NCBI GenBank assembly: GCA_009760855.2
Contig: WPIO01000024.1
Span: 3,844,501 to 3,908,500, forward strand
Length of the DNA stretch: 64,000 bases
Direction: 5' to 3'
DNA from: Cristatella mucedo
Lineage: Eukaryota; Bryozoa; Phylactolaemata; Cristatellidae
The position numbers and the translations under genes are program-made. The notes under the pieces are model-generated. The model saw only the letters and a program-made list of their open reading frames with translations. It made no database searches and was not told the origin of the DNA. The number at the start of each line of letters is the position of its first letter. Within the stretch, counting starts at the first letter, position 1. Shown here piece by piece: positions 39,530-63,335 of the stretch.

Positions 39530-39765
39530 CTATAACAATAGTAATAAAAATAAATTTGATATAGCGCCCTCAGAGAACTCAATCTCTTTCTAGCCACTTT
39601 AAATTTGCTGCAGAAGAAGCACGATTGAATGGCAAGTGGTAGCAGGCTCAACGACAACAAGCACAACATTGTTAGAGCTGACATGCACCGGGTCAGCATG
39701 CATATATTAGTGGCAGCTTGCACAGTGTCTGCACCCATGAGCATGTACAGAACGAATCTGACATT
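39530..39765 (-). repeat. LINE 3' UTR fragment
   Basis: ATT-type tail, TAGCGCCCTCAGAGAACTCA, TTCTAGCCACTTTAAATTTG, then the inverted 3' UTR with GACATGCACCGGGTCAGCAT. Confidence 0.85.
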
Positions 39766-40719
39766 GCTCATCTGGACGGTACAATATCTTGGTATTTTAA
39801 CGCTATGGTTAACAATGCAATACAGCATATTATCCCACAAGTAAACTTTTGCTGAGGCCTGGGGCATAGTGCAGTGGAGACTGCGGTTAAGTCTTAATTT
39901 GGTAGATGCTAGTAGATCGCGTCGTCAGACGCCTCTTTGGTAAGCAGACAAAGTACAATGGCTACTGACCTTAACAGGCCATTTAAAAAATATTGACTCA
40001 GAGTCCCATTCTCCGAACATTTAATGGCATTGTTTATCTAGGGAAGAATCCTTTGTTGGTATGTTATACGATGAGAGGGCTGGTCATTTTGTAAAGCATG
40101 CTATCATAATGATGCAAAAAAGTCCTCGCCTAAAGCAATTTTTTTTTTATAAATGTACGATACGCATGACTCAGACGGGTTGTTTGGATTTGTAATTAAG
40201 AACAGTTGATGTCTTATTATTTATCTTCGTCTGTATCCAGAGTCAGTCTATCTATCGTGTCCGTACCATCTTGGGCTTGTTGGTCAAAACGAAAGTGCTT
40301 TCATCCTTTGCTATCTATTAAGCTTCGAAACGGCCGCGTGCGGTACCCCAGGCACATTTAACCGCATCTCGCATTCCTCAATTTACCTATCAAGGCTGTC
40401 GGTTGGTCACCTGGATCTCTTCGTATTTTCTCTATTTGTGGTCGCACCTAATCCACCTGGGGTGAATTGATGCTGGAATGATGCTCCAGTCTGGCATGAC
40501 AAGCATTGCCTGCCGATGGAGGCCATCGTGACGGCACATGCTCAGCTGTCTAGTTACCAACGCTGGCTGATAATCGTAGGCTGATCGTAGGCTTAGAAGC
40601 TTCTACGACTCCGGTCGACGGCTAGCGGCAGATAGCAGCATAGCACTGCAACCAATGTGAGGAGACCAACTCGATTCCAGCACAAGGCTGACTCCCAGCT
40701 AAGACGTCTGGTAGCCGAA

Positions 40720-40835
40720 ATAATAATAATAATAATAATAATACGCTTGATAAAGCCCCCTCAGAGAACTCAATCTCTTTCTAGGTGCCTTACACTTGAT
40801 GCAAAGGAAACACGAAAGCTCAGTTGATGATGCCA
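40720..40835 (-). repeat. LINE 3' hairpin fragment
   Basis: (AAT)n, CTTGATAAAGCCCCCTCAGA, then CTAGGTGCCTTACACTTGAT; ends within the 3' UTR. Confidence 0.85.
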
Positions 40836-41033
40836 TAGGCACTACGTGGCTGCGGGCCATTAACTGTCGGATTAGGGGCACGAGTTTTGAAGGAGGAGAT
40901 TATACCGCGATCATGATGGATGAGCCGCTGACTTGGAAGTAAAAACCCCAAACGAAATAGCCATGGTCAGCAGATGCTTACGGGGATCGGAGTAGATAAT
41001 AACGAGTAGGGGATGAGATTTCGTCTGACTTAC

Positions 41034-41390
41034 GTCCTGGCTAGTGCCTAAGGCGAGTGCCTGACTGAAGTCGCTCTGCTGGAGTAGCGGTCCGCCCATC
41101 GGTGAGTCGCTACGCATGAAGTGCAAACGATTCGCTAGCGCGAGAGCAGCAGCAGCCGTACCGCGCTGCCTTTCGTCGGTGGGCGGTGCACTTGGGGGCA
41201 GGGTCTCACCCAGCGATCGATCGAAAGCTGCCTCGATGAGCCGTACGCCGTACCCCGGAGCCACCCGGAGCCTTCCTTGAAGACGCACGTAAGCGATTCG
41301 ATCGAGGGCATCGCTGAGGTACGAGGGAAACTCTCCGCGGGTGAAGGAGACCTGGCCATCGTACGGCAAGCAGCCACCGGTGGGGGGCCT
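41034..41390 (-). CDS. Candidate exon of an unrecognised minus-strand gene
   Basis: A GC-rich minus-strand frame reads LPYDGQVSFTRGEFPSYLSD, then ALDRIAYVRLQGRLRVAPGY, and continues for about 115 residues without a stop. It then meets a strong donor, GAC|gtaagt, at 41034-41033. Residue composition looks like a folded protein and codons are mixed. The upstream acceptor is not clear: a pyrimidine-rich stretch near 41395-41415 is a possible site. The product is not recognised and no neighbouring exon was linked. Confidence 0.35.
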
Positions 41391-41713
41391 TTGCAGGGAG
41401 GGGGGACAAACCCAACAACCAGCGACTCACGTAAGCGCTTTGTACAACAATCCTTAAAATAAACATCCGAACGTTAGCTGCCGTGGGCTCGTAAGCTAGC
41501 AATGCGGAGGTCACCAGCAGCATCGTCCGTAGTTTATAGGCAATTCTGAGCTGCTTTTTTAAATGGGATTTTGCTGTTAGCGGCTGCCCGCAGGATACCG
41601 AACGTTTCATCTCTACTGTTCGGCATACGGTGAGCGTTGGATCTTCTCGCATAGTTTGTGGCGTCTACGAGAACTAGGGAGGATCGAGCCGACATATAAC
41701 CAGTGGCTTTCTG

Positions 41714-42066
41714 CTAACCAGCCCAGACAATAACGCTAATGGGCAACAAGCTGCAGCCAACAGGGCCGCCCGCAGAAGAGGCCAAGTAGAGTGTGGCTAG
41801 GCCTGGCGCGCAGGCGCACGGTGTGCTCCCCAGTCGCGTACCGAGGGAAACATTTGCTATTATACCGTCGCGATTTTTGCTGGATATCTGCGAATGTGCA
41901 TAAGCTATGTCAGCCCGACTAGGTTTCGGGCCAAAGGTGAAGGCCGGCCAAGGAGAGAACGGCTTCGTTGAGGAGCGCTGCAGGCGCCTTGGAGATAGTA
42001 CGTCTTTGTAAGCCAGCTTTGGTGTACTGCCAGCTTCCTCGTACATGCTGTTGGGAAAGCATAAAA
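41714..42066 (-). other. Open GC-rich minus-strand segment, coding status unclear
   Basis: A minus-strand frame stays open from the pyrimidine-rich CTTTCCCAACAG to 41714, with MYEEAGSTPKLAYKDVLSPR and KPFSPWPAFTFGPKPSRADI. It could be an upstream exon of the candidate at 41.0-41.4 kb, but no donor fits well. Confidence 0.2.
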
Positions 42067-42564
42067 TCATCGCACTCACTTTGCATAGATTGACGCAGAG
42101 GCGATCTCTGTCGGGCTGTCCAGAGATGGCAAAAGTTGCAGTGACTTTATTTCACGTTGGTATTAAATGGCCACATAAAAGACTGGGTCTCAAATACCAA
42201 TTTCTGCACAAATGCAGGGGATTATTGAACTTTACGAGTTAATTGTCATTGCAGGAGAATGGATCTTGTACGTTGACAACAGCAGTGATTTCGCATCTGA
42301 TCGTTTTTAGCTTTTGCACAGTCGCTGTTTTCATTCAGTTCCCTTCCTTAAAACTCTAATAAATAGCTGCTGTTTATAATGGGGCTTTCACTAAGTTTTC
42401 CGCCAAAGTGCCCGGCGGAAGACGTCTCAAGGATTTCTTCACGAACTCTTCTATGTGCGACAACGGTGTAAGTGGTTCTTCCGTTTTCGGAATGGGCGTC
42501 TGCAATCCGTCTTTGGGCTAGGCTTGGTAAACGGGTCTCTATGTTCTTAGTTAATACTTAATCT

Positions 42565-42645
42565 ACAGCCTGTGTAAAGTGCCTAGACGGATATTAAGTT
42601 CTTCGAGTGTGCCTATACACAACTATTATTATTATTATTATTCTT
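42565..42645 (+). repeat. LINE 3' hairpin and (ATT)n tail
   Basis: GTAAAGTGCCTAGACGGATA, TTAAGTTCTTCGAGTGTGCC, then ATT repeats. Strongly diverged, tail only. Confidence 0.65.
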
Positions 42646-43007
42646 TGAGCACTCAATGCTCGAAAGCAAGTGCCTCATTATATATTATATAAGCAGCGCT
42701 AGCTGAGCACTTACTGCTGGCAAACAGTGGCCGCTGATCACTCTCAGCTTTAGTTGAGCAGTCGAACGCTCTTAACGTGGGGCTAGGTAACGTGACGCTC
42801 TTCGCGTGAAGCCCTAGCTGATCACTCTTGGCTCTCACGTTAGGAATTTTTTTCTATTGGAAGGAACTGTTCCTATGTAGGGGGCTCGGGCTCGAGATGG
42901 CGGCGCGACGAAGAACGAAGACCCCACAAGCGAGTACTAGTTGTATTGTATCATACGCAGGCAACACAAGCGTGTGTAGAAGCCGTCGTGGAAGCAGCTC
43001 CGGAGAG

Positions 43008-43135
<128 letters not shown>

Positions 43136-43139
43136 ATAG

Positions 43140-45270
43140 CGCCCGCACAGGCCGGTGGAAAGATTCCTCGTTTCAGGATTAGCGGGTCACGCGACCACAG
43201 CTGACCCGTTCCAATTAAATCCAGCTTGGTTAGCCGATACTGTCCAACTGCAGCGCCTAATGAGGCGGTTTTCAGTGAGCGCCCGTTGGGCGGGCGGAGT
43301 GGCGTGAGTCCGGCTGGGGCGGAACCGCATTGTGGGCGTAGCCGCACCCACACCCAGAGCTTAGTACTTAGTGTCTCAGATTGTGGACCTGACGGTCAGG
43401 CTTTGATTTCTGCCCGTGGTTGAATCTTTTGCATCGCCACTTTAAATAGGCGTCTAGAGTAGCTGTTGGTACATTGAGTGGGCAAGACTCCATGTTGAAA
43501 AGTGCTTGGAAAATGGCTTCGCGTAGATCATGGTTAAGTGTCCTTACCTGTTAGCAAGCCCAACAAAGTAATTATGGTCATCCTTCATTCTCAGCAAGCA
43601 GCGTAAAATAAGCATTCGAACCTCACTACAATATCACCGGTCGCTGTTTTTACATCTATATATACCCAGCATGTCTGCAAATTAGGTTCCATGTCGTATG
43701 GAAGTAAATGAATTACGCTGTTCAATCATAAGTTCAGAGAATAGAGACCCTGTCTTACTTTGTTGCTGTGACGATTTAGTCGCAGACACAATTTCGCTGC
43801 TCAGAGTGTCTCAATTCTGAGCAAAGTGCGAACTGCATAATCGTGGCTGTGCGGCGCCGTATCGTCGATAATGGATGACTGGTTTCAGCAGTTTTTGTAT
43901 TCGGACAGTTATCGAACCGTTAACGCTGGCCCTGCAGCACAGCAACCTTAAAGAATCCGAAGTGTTTGCACAACACCGTTAACTGAATTAAACTAAACTC
44001 ATAGATACCATGCCTTTTGACTTAGCCATGTGTCGCTGTCACGCCCCCATAGAAACCGAGCATCCCACTAGGTCAAGTCCTTAAGACAGCACGTTTGATA
44101 GAGCCAAAACACCCCTAGGCTATCTGTTAAGCTAACATTGCTCCTCCAATGTTAAGGGCCACCACGAAGTGCCGCAGTGATATTCAGCTAGCCTAACCCG
44201 AAGCACGGGCATGCGGCCTCTTGGTTCCCAAGTTGAGTTGCAATCAAGCGACTGCTTTTCTGACGTCAAAAGCAAGCCTAGCGCTAAACACCGAACCCTT
44301 AAAGCCGAGGTCAGCTTATAGCATCACGAGACACGAGGTGAAATTCCGGATCGGCCGACCTCTGAGGTTGCTTATCTTGGAGTGCACGCCCACAACAGGT
44401 CGTCAGACCCTTCAAAAGCCAGGGATGAGACAGAATACGTAGGAGCCTCCAGCGGGAAGTGGAGGGCACCTCGCCGCTTAACGTATTCAGTTCAGCCCAA
44501 ACGCAGACTGTCGTGGAGCTCCTTTTGCTGACTTTTCTAAAAGGCACGCAAGTCCAAAAGTCAACAAGTCCGCAGGCTTGTTCAGTGGATTCTAACAGCA
44601 GGTTGGTGATTGCCCCTACCCGCACCGTATCGCCGGAGTTGACTCTAATTTCAGTTCAAATACCTGGGAGGCACCTTCCGGATTGCGTAGTGCTCTGAAA
44701 GCGAGTCAGAGCGCCCGAGTTGCACTGTCTGGCTGTCTGTATGCATATCTATGAGCTCATCTCCTGTCAGCGGCTGACATTCACCGCAGTGGCCGGAAGC
44801 CTTTCGGCTCGGCACTGATGCCGCCGTAGGATCGACGCGACCCATACTCCACGAGAGTGGAAGCTTTAGTGAGGTCTGAGTGTTCACGGATCCTACTGTT
44901 CAACTCAGCTGCCTCTGCTCTGCTCCATCTGATTTGAAGAGCTGAATTTGATTGTACTAGGGAGCCCGATTGTTTCGCCAAGGTACACATCTCCAGCAGC
45001 TGTACTGGGCAGTGCGTTACTATCTTGTCGAATAAGGATATAACGTAGTGCTCTCAGATTTACAGCAGGGCACTGGAGTGGAGTAAATAGTATTCATTTT
45101 CTGGCAAGGATTTAAAGCAAGCACTTTCTAGTTTGTCTTTTGTTAATGGCTCTCCAGAAGCAGCATAATGCTTAGCATCCCAGTTAAGGCACGGAGTTTC
45201 CATCGAGATGACGATTACTCTGTGACCGTTAGACGTGAGCATCAATATTTGCTTAGCAATTGCTTAATCG
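43140..45270. other. Intergenic, unassigned
   Basis: Mixed composition with a GC-rich start. Short open frames on both strands; none has recognisable protein motifs. Confidence 0.5.
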
Positions 45271-45274
45271 TAGT

Positions 45275-45345
45275 ACAAATGCCACTGCTGCTACTGCTGG
45301 TGATGCTGCTGCATCTGCCACTGGTGCTGCTACCGCTTTACTACT
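45275..45345. repeat. Imperfect CTG array
   Basis: CTGCTGCTACTGCTGGTGAT, then CTGCTGCATCTGCCACTGGT: degenerate trinucleotide repeat. Confidence 0.8.
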
Positions 45346-45689
45346 AAAAATGAGGCGTCTCACTCAAAGATTTACCGGCTGACGTGGACTTTCTCTCCAA
45401 GGCCACGTCAACTGCACCGGGTCTGCTGCCTCACCTGCACGCGTAGGCCGCTGCATGATTAGGCTAGCTTCCAGCTTGAGTCAGCCAATTGCTGCACAGA
45501 TCAAGAGGACCCTAGTCGGCGCTTGCTCACGACTTTCAAACTGTCCGTTGGCCTGCATGCAGCTCATGCCTTTCTTTCTTCCTTCTCGTAAATCGGAGCT
45601 GCCAACCCGATTGCGGGCGTGCTCTATCGGCTAAGTGCACGCGATTATCGCAAGACGTAACTGGTGTGTGTCGCACTTATGGAGTACAA

Positions 45690-45805
45690 TAATGATAATA
45701 ATAATAATAATGCTCTTGATAAAGCGCCCTCAGAGAACTCACTCTCCTTCTAGGCGCTTTGCAGTTGCTGCAAAGGGAAACGCGATTGTCACAGCGCTCA
45801 CGGTT
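45690..45805 (-). repeat. LINE 3' hairpin fragment
   Basis: (AAT)n, CTTGATAAAGCGCCCTCAGA, CTAGGCGCTTTGCAGTTGCT; well preserved, ends within the 3' UTR. Confidence 0.88.
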
Positions 45806-46474
45806 TCTCGAAGTTGTTTCGGGAAATGCTCGGCACAACTCTTTAGCCTTAGGCCTTGCCCTCTTCGCTCTGCATGCGTGCACTGAAAAGCTTTATACCA
45901 AACTACTGGCAAAGCATTTATAATTCAGCCTAAAAGAGATAAATTAATCTCTTTCCAAGCTCTTAATCTTGGACGGAAGGGGTAGCTGTGCGTGGCTACT
46001 GTTAACTAAAAAACTTGAACAAAAAAGACCAAATACGATATTCTTTTGTATAAAAAAAGATGACTGACCGGATTAACAAATGTTTTTTGCTCTAGCGAGG
46101 GCAGCTATGGCAGCAATACTAATAATGATGAGAATAGCAGTACTCCTGTTACTTGCCAGTCCGAGCCTGCTTTTCCCAGTCACTTCATAAGGCTCTGGAG
46201 AATAAGCTTCATTGTTAGCTATTTTGACTAAGTAAGGAAAATAGTCATGTCACAAAAATCACAGCTGAAATCTAGATGTGATCACGATAGGATAAATTTG
46301 GGGCATACACAAATGGCATGCGAGGGCTGGCTTAAGTATTTCCAGAATTCTGTTCTGAGTTATTAGGCGAGCTTTTCTGTATTTAGCATCAACGACCTAT
46401 ATAAAATTCTAAAAGGGTCAACAGACTTTGAAGGCGGAATTAAAATGAATCCAAGATATGGATAGTTCCTAGGC

Positions 46475-46903
46475 ATAATAATAATAATAATAAAAGACAT
46501 TTATATGTCAACCCAAAGGAAATACATCTCTTTCTAGGTATTTTAAATACGCTGCAAAGGAACCAAATCGATTGGTTGTTGATAAAATGCACAGTATCAG
46601 CACCCACAGAACACTTTACAGGGACCCTGCAAATGTTGTGAGGAAAAGGTGGGATTTTCGCTTCTTTTAAACTTGTGTGAAGTCACGGATGTCGTGAAGT
46701 CAGTCGGTGGCGAGTTCCAGGATTAGGAAGCACGAGAATTCAAGGCATGATCTGCAAAATACTTCTGATTTTGAAGAGGCACAATTGTAAACGCTTTATT
46801 ACGCTGGCCGAAAGACCTGAGAGTAGTGAGCTGCAGAAGTCAGGACGGGATGCACAAAACTCCTCGACCAACTTGGATGTGGTATCCCTGTCCAAGAAGG
46901 CAG
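46475..46903 (-). pseudogene. LINE copy, minus strand, diverged
   Basis: (AAT)n tail, a weak hairpin, and the inverted 3' UTR. Upstream it reaches the segment TTGGATGTGGTATCCCTGTC (inverse of DKDTTSKL). Confidence 0.75.
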
Positions 46904-46909
46904 CTGGTT

Positions 46910-47055
46910 TGGTTCATCGGTTAAGGTGCTCGCCCCCCCCCCCCCGACCAAGGTCTGGCTGAGGTCGTGGACTCGAGACCGGAGGCATATGTGAAGCGCC
47001 TGAATAGAGATTAAGTTCTCTTGGGGCGCTATACAAATGCATTACATATATAAGA
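46910..47055 (+). mobile_element. Chimeric SINE: tRNA-like head with LINE 3' hairpin tail
   Basis: The head GGTTTGGTTCATCGGTTAAG resembles a box A region and GTCGTGGACTCGAGACC a box B region, with a C run in between. It is followed directly by the LINE 3' end GAAGCGCCTGAATAGAGATT, AAGTTCTCTTGGGGCGCTAT and GCATTACATATAT. The head differs from that of the main SINE family. Confidence 0.65.
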
Positions 47056-48075
47056 GTTTTTGAAATTTACGACAGTGGTCAGACTTGAGTGTGGAATAAA
47101 CATGTTCATCTAATGATTGGTCACTTTAGAAATGGACAGATTGTAGTACAGACTGTAGAATAGGCCAGACCTTGTGCAATTGCTTCAGGGCATAGCTTGC
47201 CCAGCCGATTTTGAGGTTTGGTTTCTTAATTTATCAGTAATGCTAGGTTCACCCATAGCTAGTAAACTGCTTATAGCTTAGCTTAACTTTGATACGATTA
47301 GCTGCAATTTATATGTGCGAATATTAGCAATACACGTAGCAGAAGTTCGAGCAGCGTGAGAGAAGAGCGGCCACATGACCTCCTCCTGAGCTATGCCGGC
47401 CTAGTCATTCTTAGTGAGCAACGCGAGCCCACTACCAGGGTCAAGCACCTTACCCCTGGACAAAGACCCAGACACGGCACTCGACGACTCGATATAATGC
47501 TCAACGTCCAGAAGCAAAAATAGTCATCGAGAAGTTTCCTCAGGGCCTGGCCGTGGCTGGCGAAGGATTGGGCCTGCCACCAGTCGGCGTTGTCGCTGCT
47601 GCCTGCTGCTGTCTACTCGCCACGCCCGCTGGCAGCTGCTCTCATAGGTTAGCTTGCATGGAGCTGAACGGCAATGTCCAATGTTGCTTGCCAGTTCCAT
47701 CCCCGGTGGACTTGTTCGTCGTGGCCGCACAAGGGAGGAGGGGGAGGGGAGGGGAGGGGGGGGGGCTTACCTCTCACCGACGAACTAGTAGGAAAATCTC
47801 ACATCGAACTCTACAAAGAATTGCCATTCAAAACCTTTGGTTCGAATGGGCGAAATACGATATAGTGGCACCGCAAGAGCCACTTCTGATCGCTCTACGG
47901 CAGCGGTTCTCCACTTGTGGGCGGTGACCCTTTCGGGGGTCCAACGGCTCTTTCGCATGGGTCGCCTAAGATTATCGGAAAACCCGCATTTTTTTTCCAC
48001 ATATTGCACGAACTAATTTTATGGTCGAAGGTCGCCGCAACATGCGGAACTGTGTCGAAGGGTCACGGCATTAGG
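47056..48075. other. Intergenic, unassigned, with a G-rich run
   Basis: No gene recognised. A dense G tract (GGGAGGAGGGGGAGGGGAGG and beyond) at 47733-47766 could form a G-quadruplex on the plus strand. Confidence 0.5.
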
Positions 48076-48254
48076 AAAAAATACTAGCTGATTTAACAGC
48101 CTCTTTTGTATGGCGACAGAAGTGCCTTTATGGCTATCACCACCGCTTGCTGTGGCGATAAAGGATCGCCCACCGCAGGAATATCGAACCCACGATATCG
48201 GGACCGAGGTGGCGGAAAGCAACCGCCTTACTTAGCGAGCCATCACGGCTCGCC
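48076..48254 (-). repeat. tRNA-related SINE, copy 7 (full length)
   Basis: Minus strand: CGAGCCGTGATGGCTCGCTA, box B GGGTTCGATATTCC with a small insertion, body GCGGTGGGCGATCCTTTATC, and 3' end CAGCTAGTATTTTTTC. Confidence 0.9.
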
Positions 48255-50059
48255 AAGGAATGTTTGAGAACCACTGGTCTACGGGCTTCTACTTCCTTTA
48301 GCACGTGACTTCTTGGTCATGCATTCGTGGCTCGACCTTATTATACCCGTTTTAAAGGCGCTTTGCTGCCACTAACGCTACGAGCTCATTTTCGTTTACC
48401 AAATCTTGTTTCTTGAACAGATATTCAGCAATTACACTTTCAGAATTTCTCGGGGATTTTATACTAAACAATTCTGACTTAATACTACGTACACAGAAGT
48501 TTAGCTTAGTAAGGTATGCACTTTAGTTGTCTGTGTAATAAAATATGATTTATTACCTTTCATTATTGGTGCAAATCTCCCTGATTACAACTGCTAATAT
48601 TAAGCACCGAGATTTACAGCACTGATAGGAACTAACTTGAGAAGACTAACGTCCCAGAGAGGCTAAAACAGCTCGTCTGAGAACTGAAGAATGAATGATT
48701 GACTGGCTTCTATGTTAGAGTGCTAATTACCTGATTAGTCGCAATGAAGATCAAAAGAGAGGTAGACGAGTGTTTGCCCGGCTTTCAGCTGGTAAACAAT
48801 GAATTCAAATTTTGCAGCTGTAACGGCCTTCGAGGCTATTAACAAACTTTCGAGCTAAGCCAAATATTATAAAATCAGGGTAGCAAGAAAGATAATAAAG
48901 GCAGCCGGTTTAAAATCTAGCCTCTTGTCCGATTTCAAAGGAATCTTTCCAGATGCGCCTACCAATTTAAACAAACCACCAATTGTGAACACAAGCCGGC
49001 AACACTGTTTTTGTAAAAAGTTTGTTTACGATCATTTGGTAAGATGCGCCCTTTTTTGTTCAGTTGTTTTTCATTAAGTTAATAAGTTTATCATTATATT
49101 CCTTACTACTTCATCATTCAGACTTAAATTTTAAGGAGCGTCGTTCTAGTCTAGAATTTAAGTTAGTGGTTGGGTTAAAATGGCTAAGGGCATCTGAAAT
49201 GATAATTTTTTATCTTATTGACACACACGAGAAGGGCATTAAACGTAACAACGAATTTACAATCTAATATCGACCGAATTTAACTGTATCGCAAGCCATA
49301 TCCGGCAATAAAATCTCTGTTTGCGGGAAGCTAAATAAAAAGAGTGAAAAATAATAAGCAGAATTGCCAAGAAAGAACCATTCGCGATTACATCTGTCTG
49401 CACGGTTTGAAGATGGGAGATAAACTTGCTCTCCGTACAAAATATACCGTAGCTTAGATTGTACTTAATTAGAATCACGCATGACATTTATATCAGAACC
49501 TCAGACCATTGCTTTACTAATTGCTAAGTTGTTACATAGCCTGGGCATTTGCCTGTCGCATAGTTTTTAATTAAGGAGTGAGGGTACTCCCAAAGCTCTA
49601 ACGAATCTTATTTAGAGATCCACGAATTATCTTTTATTTATGCAAAATGACAGCTGGTATTATTCTGGAGTACGTACGAACGAGGCAGAATGCTTACATA
49701 ATGACCGTCTGTTTTGTTTTCTGCTGATGCATAGCTAAACTTACGAACTGCGACAGTTTTGAGGTTATTCCGAAAAATACAATCCTTCTAAAGTTCTCAA
49801 GTGTAAAGGTTTTTCAAGGAAAGACACCATGGACTCTAATACTCGGCAAAAGTTTTTACAGAATATTCAGTTGCCCATTTAGGTAACTCTTTCATAGCCT
49901 TTTATAAAATACAAGTGAAATATCTTTTGCGTAAGCTAGTGTGACTGCATTGAGCACAACTGATCATTCGAGCGAAATCTACATTACTATAATCTGTTTC
50001 AAGTGACAAGCTTATAACCAGAGCTATCAGCATTGTCTCAATTTTAGCCCGGCTCTACA
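48255..50059. other. AT-rich region upstream of gene 2
   Basis: Should contain the gene 2 promoter and 5' UTR. No core promoter motif can be named with confidence. Confidence 0.4.
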
Positions 50060-60912
<10,853 letters not shown>

Positions 60913-63335
60913 GTAACCTTCGTTGTAATTTGCATTCGTGGCTCCATTGACTGTGGCATATTGGAGCATTGGCTCTATCCTATGTCGTGTTTCTTAAGTG
61001 GAAATCAATATGGCTTTCAGATCTACTCTATAAGATTGGAGATATGATAATTTCTTTAACACGGTGGTCAGTATATTGCAACACCCTTGCTTAATCACAC
61101 GTTTAGTGGCTCCAGGCTGTCTCTCGCAAAACGTAAGGATCCTGCGCTAGGCCTCACCTTCACATGACTGACATGGATAGCCAAGATAACTGAAGCCAGC
61201 CATCCACGATGCTGCTATAAGAAATCTCCGATTAATTTAAGTGGTAACTGATTTACAGTTCTTTGCAGTATTTCGATCGTCAGCGTCCTTTAGAAACAAT
61301 CTGCCACATAGTAAACAATATTAAACCAGTGTTAGCAAAATTTGAATCTGTACGATTAGCCAACTTATGATTCATAAGGTGCATAAACACGGGGCTATCA
61401 GTGCTTAGTGCTTAGATTAATAGATAACATAATACACTGCCAAACATGATGAGATCATTTGTGAAAAAGATCATATAAGCCATTTCAACTATTGATAGAT
61501 TTACAATGTGATATAAGTAATATGACAAGTATGAGCTCAATAATGGCCTTGACTGGGGAAACATGCAAAATACTAAAACGTAAACCATGTAACAGTTATG
61601 AGTTTAGCAGTCCCTAGAGTCAAGTGAGACATTGGCAGCATTACGGGTACTTTACTCTCATGCAGAATCGATAACCAGAGGTAAGCGAAATTAGTTTAAT
61701 GGTGCGATATCAATTTTTGTGACATCGAGAGTCTTCCAATGTGCAGTCATTTCTTGGGGACCCCTAAAATAAAAACTCAGCAAATGCTATGAGCAAGCCA
61801 AACAGAGGATACAGTACGGTCTGTGATAACTTTTGCAAATAGAGTCACGGAGTATTGCCGACAGTGGCTGATTGTCTGTATGATGCAAGTGGTGCTCAGG
61901 AGACGCGATGCATGGTAGCTTTCAGCTTCTGGTTTCTATTTTGAAGACGGGATCTGTTCTGCAATAAAAATGCTCTTTTCTTCTTGCACTGCCACATGCT
62001 AGGAGAGACAATTGGCGGATGGGAAATGGGAAAAACATCCAGATGAGTTTCTGTGGAAATCAGTAGAAGTGTAGCAGCAGCATTTTCAAGCTTCAGCAAT
62101 ACAAGGCAAATATTATTTTATTTCCAGAAACTTAGTATCAAGGTCGTTACTAATCTTTTTAAAATAAAACACACCAAAAGGGCTCAAAATTACTTTTTTT
62201 CTGAAAACTCCTGAAATAGTTTTTGGCTTAATTTATTAATCACTGAGGGATAAGAGTGCATAATCACATGATTCAGTTGCCTGCACTACATTTTCAGATT
62301 CTCAGGCAAGATGAGACCCCAGCAAATTCTCAAAGCCCTATCACGATCATTTTCAGTGACAAATATCAAGTGGCATCTAGTGGCCGGTGATTGCGAGCTT
62401 AAAACACCGATGAATATTAACAATCTGTTAGCAGAGGCCAAGGAGGTATAACTGATGAAGTATTTATCAGCTCATTTGAATATCTTTCGGGTTCTCCATA
62501 GTGCAAAAGCTCAGTATTGCCTTTCTTACTTCACCAATAGGTATGGCATATCAAGCCATAGATGTGAAAGGTCTTTTTTTTTTACTTCATCTTGATAGCT
62601 GCACAATATTTCTACCAGCTATTCCATGAAACAACCACCGAAAGCTAGTGAGTGTAATGCTGGAGAGTTATCATTAGCTTGTGCAAAGCCTAGCATCCCT
62701 GTTTGAAGCCTGTAGCCAACAGACTCCATCGCAAGCATTTATCTTCAAAAATTCACGAATAAGTCTTTCACCTCGTGATACAGATTTCCGTGGAGTCGAG
62801 CATTCAATAGATATAACTTACTGACGGTTTCGAGAGGACCCCAGAGTGCAATGACGCTGAAACAAATGAAGCAGTCTTGCTAAGTATGAAAGTGCCAAGC
62901 CCCACGGTAAACCCCACGGGCTAGGCAAAACGCGAACCGAGCTGTCCGAACTGCAAGCTTTGGGTGCCTGTAGCGACTGCTATCTATCGAAACAAGCTTA
63001 TCAGAGCTGCGTACTTGTAGAAGTATGAGCTACCGGCCAACTGCTCCGGGTCTCTCTCACCATTATCTGCCCTCTGATTGCTCAGCTGACCTGCTTGCAA
63101 ACTACCGAACACGTCAATCTGACCAGTCCCTACCAGCCAACGGCGCCCACAAGTTGGCCAGCATCCTCAGAGGCAGTACACCCTTTTGCTCAATGCTGGG
63201 AGCAGGGCTGATTTCAACTTTTGCCCTGAAAGCTCTCTCTTCCATTCCTTGTTTTTCAAATCTTCTTTTCCCTTTGCTACGAGCTTTAGCTGTCAATGAG
63301 TCGAAGCTGAAGCTTTAGAATGCAGAGTTATAATA
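60913..63335. other. Intron of gene 2, unassigned
   Basis: No exon matching the rest of the FAD domain was found. A short family B-like piece (TGTAGCCAACAGACTCCATC) lies near 62710. Confidence 0.5.

Noticed and set aside
43140-44700. Several short GC-rich frames as genes
   Set aside because: None exceeds about 110 codons, frames compete on both strands, and no motif is recognisable.
47553-47927. Plus-strand open frame with a hydrophobic N-terminus
   Set aside because: The frame runs into a low-complexity G tract, no homologue is recognised, and no splice context supports it.
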